64,000 nt of DNA from Roseovarius aestuarii (lineage in GTDB: Bacteria > Pseudomonadota > Alphaproteobacteria > Rhodobacterales > Rhodobacteraceae): NCBI RefSeq assembly GCF_019966515.1, contig NZ_JAIMIB010000019.1:1-64000 (forward strand), read 5' to 3'. The notes under the pieces are model-generated. The model worked only from the letters and a program-made list of their open reading frames with translations, did no database searches and was not told the DNA's origin. The position numbers and the translations under genes were made by a program. This document shows positions 8,096-15,564 of the stretch, piece by piece. Numbering within the stretch: the stretch's first letter is position 1; each line of letters starts with the position of its first letter.

Positions 8096-8838
8096 GCGAG
8101 CGCCTCCATGTGTAATCTTTCATCTTTCAGGAATATCTGCATGCACCGGTCCGGGCCCGCCGCTTCAAGTGTCTGGCTCGTCTGGTAGAGGCCGGCGATG
8201 GCCACCAGTTCGGCGTCGAGGCTCCGGCAGAAGATGCGCGCCTTATCGTCGCCGTGGACACCGGCCATGGCGCGACCCCTCAAGGTTCCGTAAACATGGA
8301 TATTTCCACCCGCAATCACCTCGGCACCCGAAGCGACGGAACCGACGATCGTCAGGTCACCACGCTCTGCGACAACCATTTGTCCAGAACGCACGGGCGC
8401 CACGACGGTTCTGTTGTCGGGCGGCAGCAGTTTTTCAACGCGGCTCGCGCGGACGGATTTCTCGTTCGGTGCGGGGGCATCGCGCCCGTTGTGGATCGGA
8501 ATCAGTCCAAGCGATAGAAGGACGTCCGCCTTTAACAGACCTGCATTCTGAATACCGAAGACCAGCAGTTTCCGGCGGCGCAGGTTGTCGACCAGATCGC
8601 GGAGCTGTTTCGGGTCGGCCAAACCTGGTTCCTTGGCGAGGTCGATCACCAATGGCGCGTCGGCGAAGAACTGCGGCGTTGCCCGGAGATGGTCGTCCAG
8701 TGCTTCGAAAAAGCCGGCATCCATTGCTTTGTTTTCAATTCGAAGCGCAAGCGCAGTCAGAAACCGCCCGCGGATCTGGAATGGCCTGACTGTTAAGGAC
8801 GCATGGGCGCACCGATCCTGCTCGTATCGTGCTGACAC
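8092..8838 (-). CDS. minC: septum formation inhibitor MinC
   Basis: 248 residues. The N-terminal FtsZ-inhibiting domain (about 15-110) and the C-terminal beta-helical dimerisation/MinD-binding domain (about 135-245) are both present. The latter shows the family motif GGNIHVYGTLRGRAMAGVHG. It blocks Z-ring assembly away from mid-cell. First gene of the minCDE operon; its stop overlaps the minD ATG. Confidence 0.95.
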   Translation of the reverse strand: MSARYEQDRCAHASLTVRPFQIRGRFLTALALRIENKAMDAGFFEALDDHLRATPQFFADAPLVIDLAKEPGLADPKQLRDLVDNLRRRKLLVFGIQNAGLLKADVLLSLGLIPIHNGRDAPAPNEKSVRASRVEKLLPPDNRTVVAPVRSGQMVVAERGDLTIVGSVASGAEVIAGGNIHVYGTLRGRAMAGVHGDDKARIFCRSLDAELVAIAGLYQTSQTLEAAGPDRCMQIFLKDERLHMEALA

Positions 8839-9193
8839 GTTGAAATTTTACTCCTGCTCTTGAAACTGACGCGAGTCGAGTCGCGCTGTTCTTCTTTTTG
8901 CTTGTTTTTAGCGGTCTTCGGTCTACGCCGGAAGGCCACCTTGAATCGTCGTCAGCAGGAATTTGCCGCGCGTCGGCCGAACTTCGCTTGGCTGTGCGAA
9001 TTGACCGAGGCAGGTGTCGCTTGGCACATTAGCAAGAGAGCCGCTTTGCGATTTCAATGTATTTCAGCCTTTCTAGGCCAACATCTTGGAATAGGGTGGC
9101 ATTGAAGCAAGAGCTGCTAAGACCCATCCGTAGACCTGGTCTTGTTCAAGTTCATGCAACTATCCTGCATGATCCAGCTCACTTCTCCGAATA
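8839..9193. other. intergenic region upstream of minC
   Basis: About 355 bp between the divergent minC and AbiE-like genes. It must hold the minCDE promoter. The frames in it are not protein-like, and I see no terminator or RNA gene. Confidence 0.4.
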
Positions 9194-9228
9194 TTGACAT
9201 TCAGAAAAACATATATTATTTTCTGACA
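9194..9228 (+). promoter_or_regulatory. promoter and palindromic operator of the AbiE-type pair
   Basis: TTGACA (9194-9199) and TATTTT (9217-9222) are 17 nt apart, a good sigma-70 promoter. A perfect inverted repeat TCAGAAAA/TTTTCTGA (9201-9208 and 9219-9226, 10-nt spacer) overlaps the spacer and the -10. AbiEi antitoxins are known to repress their own promoters through such repeats, so this is probably the autoregulatory operator. The leader before the ATG would be only about 12 nt. Confidence 0.65.
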
Positions 9229-9240
9229 TGGAGATAGATC

Positions 9241-9837
9241 ATGATCACATCAAGGATCAAACAGCGCATCATCGGAAAGGGCCGCGGGGCAATTTTTGCG
9301 CCGCCAGACTTTCTGGACATCGGATCACGCGCCAGTGTGGACCAGGCTTTGTCGCGCCTGGCCGATCAGGGCATGATTCGGCGCCTGACTCGGGGGCTTT
9401 ACGATTATCCGAAGCAAAGCCCTCGCTTCGGATTTCTGTCGCCGTCTGCGGATGACATTGCCAGGGCCGTAGCCCGCAAGGACAGTCAGGTCCTGCAACC
9501 CTCCCCTGCCATGGCTGCCAACCAGCTTGGGCTGTCCACCCAGGTGCCGTCCAAGCCGACTTACATGACTGATGGACCGACGCGCACCAAAAGAGTGGGC
9601 CGGCAGGTGATCCAATTCCGGAATGCCTCGTCCAAGACGCTCGTCGGCGCAGGCCAGAAGACCGGCGCGGTGTTCCAGGCGTTGCGCTATGTCGGCAAGG
9701 GTCGGATCGATGATCAGGTGATCAGCAAACTGGCCCGTGCGCTGGATGACAAGGATCGAGCGCAGCTTTCCAAGCAGAGCCGGCACGTCCCGGCCTGGAT
9801 GCATCCGATCGTGCAGCAGATCGTTGCCCACGCCTGA
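9241..9837 (+). CDS. AbiEi-like antitoxin (DUF6088 type)
   Basis: 198 residues; GGAG 8 nt before the ATG. The N-terminal winged helix (residues 1-75, with the DQALSRLADQGMIRRLTRGLYDYPK segment) is typical of DUF6088/AbiEi-type antitoxins; the rest is the C-terminal neutralisation region. In type IV toxin-antitoxin systems it represses the operon and counters the nucleotidyltransferase toxin encoded next, here only 2 nt downstream. It may also stabilise the replicon. Confidence 0.85.
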   Translation: MITSRIKQRIIGKGRGAIFAPPDFLDIGSRASVDQALSRLADQGMIRRLTRGLYDYPKQSPRFGFLSPSADDIARAVARKDSQVLQPSPAMAANQLGLSTQVPSKPTYMTDGPTRTKRVGRQVIQFRNASSKTLVGAGQKTGAVFQALRYVGKGRIDDQVISKLARALDDKDRAQLSKQSRHVPAWMHPIVQQIVAHA

Positions 9838-9839
9838 GC

Positions 9840-10847
9840 ATGGATCACTTCGCCAAGGACACACCAGAAGCCCGAGACGAGGCTTTCCAGGAAACCGCGG
9901 CGCAGCTCGGCTTGTCCAAGGCGATCGTTGAAAAGGATTTCTGGGTCTGCTGGTCCCTGAAACAACTCTTCGCCCTGCCCTCCTTTGGCGATCACATGAT
10001 CTTCAAGGGAGGAACATCCCTTTCCAAAGCCTACAACGTGATCCACCGCTTCTCGGAAGATGTGGACCTGTCACTCGACCGGGCAAAGCTGGGGTTTGAC
10101 GGTGATCGTGATCCCGAAAACCCTGATCTTTCGGGAAAGAAGCAAAGGCAGTTACTGCAAGAACTGCAGGATGGAGCCAAAGCGGAGGTCTCCGGACCGC
10201 TCCTTGCGGAGATTCAGGCCGCATTCGATGCCAACCTGAACCAGGATTTCTCGCTTCTGGTCGATCCAAGCGACGCCCAAACCTTGCTCTGTGCCTATCC
10301 TTCGCTATCGGAAAGATCAGACGCGTACGTCAAACCCATCGTGCGTTTTGAGTTCGGCGCACGCGGCGTGCATCTGCCCGCTGAGGTCAGGGGGGTTTCG
10401 CCCTACCTGCATGAGGCCTTCCCTGATCTGCTGGGAACAGGTGAGGTCGACTTGAAAGTTCTCGGCGTCGAACGCACCTTCTGGGAGAAGGCAACAATTC
10501 TGCATATGCTTTACCATCAGGACACCGCCAAACCCCTCGCGGACCGTATGTCGCGCCATTACTACGATATGGCCCAGCTCATTGGCCACGACGCCAAAAC
10601 GCTCGCATTAGATAGTCTCGAATTGCTGGAACAGGTCGCGCATCACAAATCCGTCTTCTTCAAGGCAGCCTGGGCCAGTTACGAAAGTGCCAAACCCGGG
10701 TCATTGCGTCTTGCACCTAATCCGGAACTAACCGCCGCCCTTCGCAGGGATTACATCGGCATGCGCGAAATGATCTTCGGTGAAGCCCCGGACTTCGATC
10801 ATATCTTGCGCGTGATCGAGACGTTCGAGGCGGATATCAACAATTGA
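9840..10847 (+). CDS. AbiEii/AbiGii-family nucleotidyltransferase toxin
   Basis: 335 residues. The nucleotidyltransferase core shows FKGGTSLSKAY (GG-S motif) at about 59-69 followed by RFSEDVDLSL with the paired acidic metal ligands. Family members are type IV toxins; relatives such as MenT modify tRNA 3' ends with nucleotides. Coupled to the upstream antitoxin. Likely role: phage defence by abortive infection and plasmid maintenance. The tRNA-targeting activity is known only for relatives and is inferred here. Confidence 0.88.
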   Translation: MDHFAKDTPEARDEAFQETAAQLGLSKAIVEKDFWVCWSLKQLFALPSFGDHMIFKGGTSLSKAYNVIHRFSEDVDLSLDRAKLGFDGDRDPENPDLSGKKQRQLLQELQDGAKAEVSGPLLAEIQAAFDANLNQDFSLLVDPSDAQTLLCAYPSLSERSDAYVKPIVRFEFGARGVHLPAEVRGVSPYLHEAFPDLLGTGEVDLKVLGVERTFWEKATILHMLYHQDTAKPLADRMSRHYYDMAQLIGHDAKTLALDSLELLEQVAHHKSVFFKAAWASYESAKPGSLRLAPNPELTAALRRDYIGMREMIFGEAPDFDHILRVIETFEADINN

Positions 10848-10855
10848 ACCCTGTC

Positions 10856-11104
10856 TCATACTGCGTAGGGAATTTTACACCGGTTGTAACCGCGCCGACA
10901 CTTCTGCTTCGACAGTTTGGTGTGGGCGGCTTGGGCTTCTTCTCTTGAGGTAACATAGTCGGTCATTCTTTGTCCGCCGGCGGATCCGATCCGCCCCCAT
11001 TCTCGGATCAGGCACCATTCGCCAAAAAGCGTCCGTGTGACCTGCATCACGTAAAACCGGTGCTGGCGCTTTTCGGGGATGATCTTCTCAAGCCGGATCT
11101 GCAT
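10856..11104 (-). CDS. WGR domain protein
   Basis: From the internal start MQIRLEKIIPEKRQHRFYVM the 82 residues form one WGR domain (Trp-Gly-Arg; here REWGRIGSAGGQ at about 28-39), a fold that binds nucleic acid. Standalone small WGR proteins accompany scpB and DUF1403 genes on Rhodobacterales plasmids. It overlaps the end of scpB by 17 nt, so they are probably cotranscribed. Exact role unknown. Confidence 0.8.
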   Translation of the reverse strand: MQIRLEKIIPEKRQHRFYVMQVTRTLFGEWCLIREWGRIGSAGGQRMTDYVTSREEAQAAHTKLSKQKCRRGYNRCKIPYAV

Positions 11105-11705
11105 GTGCCTTCCCTGCCCCGGTGATCCCCGCATCCTCCAGCTGCTCGCGGTCCGGCAGGTCGCGCAGGCTTTCCAGTCCAAAGGCTACAAGGAACTGTT
11201 CGGTGGTGACAAAAGTGTACGGAGCGCCGCGGCGGGGCGCGCGGGGACCGGTGGCGATGAGGTCGCGGGCGTGCAGGCGACCGATCAAGTCGCGGCTGAT
11301 CTCCTTGCCGAAGATGTCCTTCAGCCCCTCGCGGGTGATCGGTTGGTGATAGGCGATGGCGGCGAGGACGGCGACATCGAACTCCCGCAGGTCCAGCTCC
11401 TGATCTCCCAGATCCGCGGCGGCGCGAATGGCCGGTGCATAGACCGCGCGCGTCCGCAACATCCAGCCCTCTGTCACACGGGCAATCTCGTAGGGGCGCT
11501 CAGACAGCTCAACCGCCAGGTCCTCGATCAGCAGATCGACCGAGGCCCCCTGCCCTATCACCTTGGCCAGGTCACCTGTCGGCACCGGCGACGCACTGGC
11601 AAAGAGCACCGCCTCGATCCGGCGCATCCATTCCCGCCAGCGCAGGTCTTGCGGCAGATCGAGAAGCTCTCGGTCAAACACGATATCCTGATGATCCTTG
11701 GCCAT
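11088..11705 (-). CDS. scpB: ScpB-like SMC kleisin-associated protein
   Basis: 205 residues with two winged-helix domains, the layout of ScpB. Matching segments include RRIEAVLFASASPVPTGDLA and the second domain with LAAIAYHQPITREGLKDIFG, then RDLIATGPRAPRRGAPYTFV. ScpB dimers bind ScpA and SMC to compact and segregate chromosomes. Here there is no scpA or smc nearby, so this plasmid-type paralogue may act on the replicon or borrow the chromosomal complex. It lies between DUF1403 and WGR genes. Confidence 0.88.
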   Translation of the reverse strand: MAKDHQDIVFDRELLDLPQDLRWREWMRRIEAVLFASASPVPTGDLAKVIGQGASVDLLIEDLAVELSERPYEIARVTEGWMLRTRAVYAPAIRAAADLGDQELDLREFDVAVLAAIAYHQPITREGLKDIFGKEISRDLIGRLHARDLIATGPRAPRRGAPYTFVTTEQFLVAFGLESLRDLPDREQLEDAGITGAGKAHADPA

Positions 11706-11708
11706 CGT

Positions 11709-12617
11709 TCAGAGACCATAGAGCCGGAACGTATCGCGCCCGGTCAGCTCACGCACCACGCCCAATTCCACCAGCCGGCCACAGAACCGGCGCGCCGCCC
11801 GGTCCGAGTTCAGCGAGGTGAGCGCGGAAGGCGCGACGGCATCCCGGGTCAGAAACAGTTTTAGGGCCTCCCCTGCCCCCTTGGCGCGCAGCTTCGGCGC
11901 CACAGCGTGTAGCCGCGCCACGCTGCGGGTCAGGTCGGCCGCCAGCCGCGTTACTTCGACTGTCGACGCAATCACCGCCCGATGGCAGGCCAGGCGCAGA
12001 TCCTCGCCGCGCTTGCGCAGATCACCGCGTTTGAGTCCCACAGCCAGCAGCGGCACAATGTGGTTCCAGCCCAGGGCCTGCGCCAGAATCGCGTCCGCGA
12101 GGATCAGCGCTGTGGCCTCTTCGCGCGGCTTTTCCGCCAGAACCGTCTCTAACACAGCCGCAGACCGCGCCACCGGACCGCCCTGCCCCGCCCCGCGCGG
12201 GTCGAACCCGTCGAGCCAGGTCGCGATCTGCTCCGGCGCCAGGGTCGGTAACGCGCGGTGCAATGCCTTGACCGCGATCGGCCGCTCGACCGCGTGCCGC
12301 CAGGACAGGGTGACCTCACCCGCCGGTCCGGGCTGATCTCCGGGCTGCAAAAACGCCACCGCGTCGCGCAGCTCCCCTGCCCTTTCGGAACGTCCTGAGC
12401 GCATCATACAGGCCTCTGCCGCACGCAGGGCCAGGCGCTCGCGCAACAAGCTCTGGGGCACATCTTCCCGGCTCACCACAAGATGCAGGTGGGCAAGCGC
12501 CGCGCCTGACAAAAACGCCACATCTTCAGGGGTCTCTGCACGGCCAGAGGTGACCCAATCGGGAAGTTTCGGTAGGCTGTTCAAATCGTCCGAGATGGTG
12601 CCTGGCTGATATGTCAT
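11709..12617 (-). CDS. DUF1403 family protein
   Basis: 302 residues, all-helical, starting MTYQPGTISDDLNSLPKLPD. Recognised as DUF1403 by its gene neighbourhood and the conserved LPDWV, AAFLSGAALAHLHLV and ALGWNHIVPLLA-type stretches. The function of the family is unknown; it regularly precedes scpB on alphaproteobacterial plasmids, which suggests replicon maintenance. The 3-nt gap to scpB implies an operon. Confidence 0.8.
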   Translation of the reverse strand: MTYQPGTISDDLNSLPKLPDWVTSGRAETPEDVAFLSGAALAHLHLVVSREDVPQSLLRERLALRAAEACMMRSGRSERAGELRDAVAFLQPGDQPGPAGEVTLSWRHAVERPIAVKALHRALPTLAPEQIATWLDGFDPRGAGQGGPVARSAAVLETVLAEKPREEATALILADAILAQALGWNHIVPLLAVGLKRGDLRKRGEDLRLACHRAVIASTVEVTRLAADLTRSVARLHAVAPKLRAKGAGEALKLFLTRDAVAPSALTSLNSDRAARRFCGRLVELGVVRELTGRDTFRLYGL

Positions 12618-12743
12618 GCCACAACACTAGTCTCAGACGGCGCTTTCGTCCACAATATAGTGTAGAAACCGCCCCGCTTCGCCGTTCTCCGCCATGTCCA
12701 ATAAGGTTGATTTATCGGACATAAATAAGATAGGCTCGGAAAC

Positions 12744-13079
12744 ATGAGCGACACACCCGAAAACCAACCGCCAGAAGCCGAGAAATCGACGTCGGCGCCC
12801 ATTGATACCACCGATGAAGATCAACGCGACGAGAGAGATCACCCAGAAAGCAATCCGATCGCCCTGCCCTCTCATGTTGCCGGATCTGGTACGCTTGACC
12901 GGCTTGTCGACACGGCCCGCGACTACGCCAAAGCCTCCACGGCCGAAAACACCAACAAGGCCTCTACCTGACCGACCTGGCCGCACCGACAGGTCCCTCC
13001 TCTGCCCTATCGGTCAGCACGATTGATCGACGTCTTTCCGGGCTTGCTTGGAACTATGCGCAGCGGGGGCTGCCGGTTC
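12744..13079 (+). pseudogene. tyrosine recombinase remnant (core-binding domain)
   Basis: The frame from 12744 reads to SGTLDRLVDTARDYAKASTA ENTNKA, the start of the SAM-like core-binding domain of plasmid-type phage integrases, then hits a stop. In the next frame LYLTDLAAPTGPSSALSVST and IDRRLSGLAWNYAQRGLP continue the same domain. About 15-20 residues between the halves are missing and the catalytic domain is absent, so an internal deletion plus a 3' truncation killed it. It ends directly against the first parS site. Confidence 0.7.
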
Positions 13080-13091
13080 ACAGCTGTGAAC
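13076..13091. promoter_or_regulatory. parS site 1 (perfect 16-bp palindrome)
   Basis: GTTCACAGCTGTGAAC is a perfect palindrome and fits the published repABC centromere consensus GTTNNCNGCNGNNAAC. It lies 45 bp past the repC stop, a known location for par sites in repABC plasmids. RepB (ParB) is expected to bind it. Confidence 0.85.
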
Positions 13092-13116
13092 TCGGGCACG
13101 CAGCATCGTACGGGTT

Positions 13117-13132
13117 GTTCACAACTGTGAAC
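13117..13132. promoter_or_regulatory. parS site 2 (imperfect copy)
   Basis: GTTCACAACTGTGAAC differs from site 1 by one base at the dyad centre (G to A), 41 bp from it and 3 bp from the repC stop codon. The pair forms a small centromere array. Confidence 0.8.
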
Positions 13133-13135
13133 TTC

Positions 13136-14374
13136 TTACGCCGCCTCCCGTCGCATCAACGCCATGATCATGGGGCCGCAGGAGAATCCTCCGAGGGCGG
13201 CCTTTCCGGTAAGGCTTCGTAAATACCCACCGGGTGACTGGATATCCGCAAAGCGCTCGAGCATGGCCACCATGACCACGGAGGCCTCTTCGGGGCCCAT
13301 GTGGCGTTTGGCGTCGTCCCAGGCGGAGGGTGAAACGCCCATCATCGGGCGAAGAATATCTGCGGCCCTGACCAATTCGTGCCAATGGCGTACGGGACCG
13401 TCACAATAGGTTCGGAACTCGCGGCAGGCAGCCAGCACAAGCCCGAGCGGAATGTTTGGCAATTTCTCGTCGCCGATATCCGGGGGCGTTGGTTCGCCCA
13501 TCTCTTCGGACACCAGATTATCGGTATCGGCACTAGCAGAAGCAGGCGCACTACCCTCGCCCTTTGCTTTTTCTAAGCAAGGTTCAAGATCATAAGATTC
13601 TTTATTTGAATTCTGATAGTGATGCTCATCTTCGACAGCATTGGTGCTCATATCTTCCGTTTCAGATGGATCAATGCGATTGCGTGCTTCGCCAAGAGCA
13701 GCTGCCAGCATCGCCTCAAGGTCTCTAAGCTCCGCCATATCCAGTTTGCGGCGAAGATCGCGGGCCGAGAGGGCGGCAAGGTCAGAGAACTGATCCCAGA
13801 CCGAAAGATCCGGGCGCTGTGCCCGGCCATACTCTGCCAGACCGGCCAGATCGCGCCGCATGAGGCTTACAGAGGCGCGCAGGCGCTTGTGACGCTCCTC
13901 TGCCGCCCGGCCGGCCTCGGCGGCCTCACAGACCTCGTGAAAACGGCGCACGAGCGGCGAAAGATCAAACCCGAAGGCGATCTTGTCATCACCGTAGCGC
14001 CGCGCATAGCGTTTGCCGTTGGGGCTGTCGCGGCGTACCACAAAGCCGGTCTGCACCAGGTTGCCGAGATGCCGCCGCATGGTGGAACAGGGCATCCCGT
14101 TCAAACGCTCACAAATCGCCTTGTTCGACGGATGAACGATCAGATTGTCATCATTGCCGCCAAGGATCGTCTTCTGGTGAAAGCTGACAAGCGCCTGAAG
14201 CACGGTCAGATCGCGATCGGAAAGGCCAAAGGCCACCCGTGCGGCGGCCAGCTCGCGCAGCATTTCCCACTTGTTGGCGCCGGTGGGCGGCAGATCCTCC
14301 TGTGTTGCCGCCTGATGTTTCAGAATGGCAGCATCCACTGTTCGCCTGAACGGCGTTACGGGGGTGTAGTCCAT
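13136..14374 (-). CDS. repC: replication initiator RepC
   Basis: About 412 residues from the ATG at 14374 (MDYTPVTPFRRTVDAAILKH), which matches the usual RepC start; a longer frame from a GTG at 14446 adds 24 residues that look non-conserved. The N-terminal half is the helical winged-helix DNA-binding region (SDRDLTVLQALVSFHQKTIL, PCSTMRRHLGNLVQTGFVVR). RepC binds the origin, which in repABC plasmids lies inside repC itself. The C-terminal half ends in a GFSCGPMIMALMRREAA tail. Third gene of repABC; its level should be set by the antisense RNA just upstream. Confidence 0.93.
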   Translation of the reverse strand: MDYTPVTPFRRTVDAAILKHQAATQEDLPPTGANKWEMLRELAAARVAFGLSDRDLTVLQALVSFHQKTILGGNDDNLIVHPSNKAICERLNGMPCSTMRRHLGNLVQTGFVVRRDSPNGKRYARRYGDDKIAFGFDLSPLVRRFHEVCEAAEAGRAAEERHKRLRASVSLMRRDLAGLAEYGRAQRPDLSVWDQFSDLAALSARDLRRKLDMAELRDLEAMLAAALGEARNRIDPSETEDMSTNAVEDEHHYQNSNKESYDLEPCLEKAKGEGSAPASASADTDNLVSEEMGEPTPPDIGDEKLPNIPLGLVLAACREFRTYCDGPVRHWHELVRAADILRPMMGVSPSAWDDAKRHMGPEEASVVMVAMLERFADIQSPGGYLRSLTGKAALGGFSCGPMIMALMRREAA

Positions 14375-14423
14375 TTTTGCATCACGAAGACAAAGAAAAT
14401 GCGGCCCGCGAATCACTTTGGAC

Positions 14424-14512
14424 TTGCGAAAAAAGGCTCCGGGCACTAGCTTGAGAGTGTGAGAAACAAGTTAGGGTCTCGTGGAGCGGTGTCTTTGCGG
14501 GACCTTTTCTTT
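14424..14512 (+). ncRNA. repABC counter-transcribed RNA (incompatibility RNA)
   Basis: The repB-repC gap on the strand opposite the operon carries a possible promoter (TTGCGA at 14424, 17 nt, TAGCTT at 14447) and a hairpin GGTCTCG/CGGGACC (14475-14481 and 14498-14504) followed by TTTTCTTT, a good intrinsic terminator. All characterised repABC operons encode a ~50-60 nt antisense RNA here that folds repC mRNA into an inhibitory form and sets copy number and incompatibility. The promoter is weak by eye; the terminator is strong. Confidence 0.65.
14475..14512 (+). terminator. terminator of the antisense RNA
   Basis: Stem GGTCTCG with CGGGACC (one G-U pair), 16-nt loop, then TTTTCTTT on the plus strand. 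On the repC mRNA the complementary hairpin could hide the repC translation start region. Confidence 0.65.
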
Positions 14513-14550
14513 GGCCTGATCGTGCCTCCTTTTTTAGTTTCTGCTCTTCC

Positions 14551-15564
14551 TCAGTCTTCCGAACGCTGAAGCCAGCGCGCGTGAAGCTCTTCTATCAAGT
14601 CTTGTGCCTCAGCCTCGACCCAGTCGGCAAACGCGCCGCTTTCAAGGCTGATCGATACGCCCCTAGGGGTGCGTTTGACCGATCCACCGCGACGGCCCGC
14701 AAGCTTGAGCGTAAAGCCGGACGCGCGGGCAGGGGGCTCGGGTTTGGGTTTTTTAGCCTCTGCCTTTCCAACCGTCGCGGCAACCGCGTCGAAGGCGAGC
14801 ACCGAGGGGTCCTCGAACGGGCCACTTTCTTCGACCACCATTGCGACGGCGGCGTTGTCCTGGGCTTTTTCGGCGATGCGGATCAGCCGGGTACGATCTG
14901 CGCGGGTCTCTTCGATCGCCTTGCCCAACGCCTCCCATTTCGGGCGGCCAATGCCGTGGGCCGGGCCGATGGTGCGGGCCAGATCGGTGCCAACCATATC
15001 GACCACAGCCAGCGCCATCGAAATGGCAGACTTGGTGACGGTCAGCACCTCTGCAACCTGTGATTGTGTTCCGAAGCCGGATTTGACCAGCTCCTGCGCG
15101 AACAGAGCCTTTTCAATGAAGGACAGGTCGCGCCGCGCCATGTTTTCCGATATCTGTGCCCTGAGCGCCGCGTCATCGTCAAGGTTGGCCACAAGCGCGC
15201 GGACCTTTTCAACCTTGTCAGAGCCGCGGATCGCTTCTAGCCGGCGACGGCCATAGACCAGCAGATACCGGTCAGACTGGCCCGGGTCGCGGCGCACCAG
15301 GATCGGCACGGTCTGGCCGTTCGCTTCGATCGCGTCGCGCAGATCGAGCACGTCTGCCGGATCAAGCCGGTCGGCCATGCGATCATCGGCGATGGTGGCG
15401 GGGTCCAGCTCCCACACATGGTGGGAATCAACGGCGTCCCGGGCCGAGCGCAAGGCGCGGTTCGACGACATCATCTGGGTCGATACGGGCGGGGCAGAGG
15501 GGGTGGCCCCGGCGCCCGCAAGACTATCAAGCATTGACATGCGCTTTTTCTTGCCGCTGGTCAT
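14551..15564 (-). CDS. repB: partition protein RepB (ParB family)
   Basis: 337 residues. The ParB N-terminal nuclease-like domain (about 60-150) contains VLDLRDAIEANGQTVPILVR, YLLVYGRRRLEAIR and a NMARRDLSFIEKALFAQELV segment; the helix-turn-helix follows (SQVAEVLTVTKSAISMALAV). It binds parS and loads onto DNA; with RepA it segregates the replicon. The ATG overlaps the repA stop by 4 nt. Confidence 0.95.
   Translation of the reverse strand: MTSGKKKRMSMLDSLAGAGATPSAPPVSTQMMSSNRALRSARDAVDSHHVWELDPATIADDRMADRLDPADVLDLRDAIEANGQTVPILVRRDPGQSDRYLLVYGRRRLEAIRGSDKVEKVRALVANLDDDAALRAQISENMARRDLSFIEKALFAQELVKSGFGTQSQVAEVLTVTKSAISMALAVVDMVGTDLARTIGPAHGIGRPKWEALGKAIEETRADRTRLIRIAEKAQDNAAVAMVVEESGPFEDPSVLAFDAVAATVGKAEAKKPKPEPPARASGFTLKLAGRRGGSVKRTPRGVSISLESGAFADWVEAEAQDLIEELHARWLQRSED

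Noticed and set aside
8860..9105. Plus-strand frame of 81 codons before the AbiE pair
   Set aside because: No ribosome binding site or family similarity, Cys/Arg-rich composition; probably chance.
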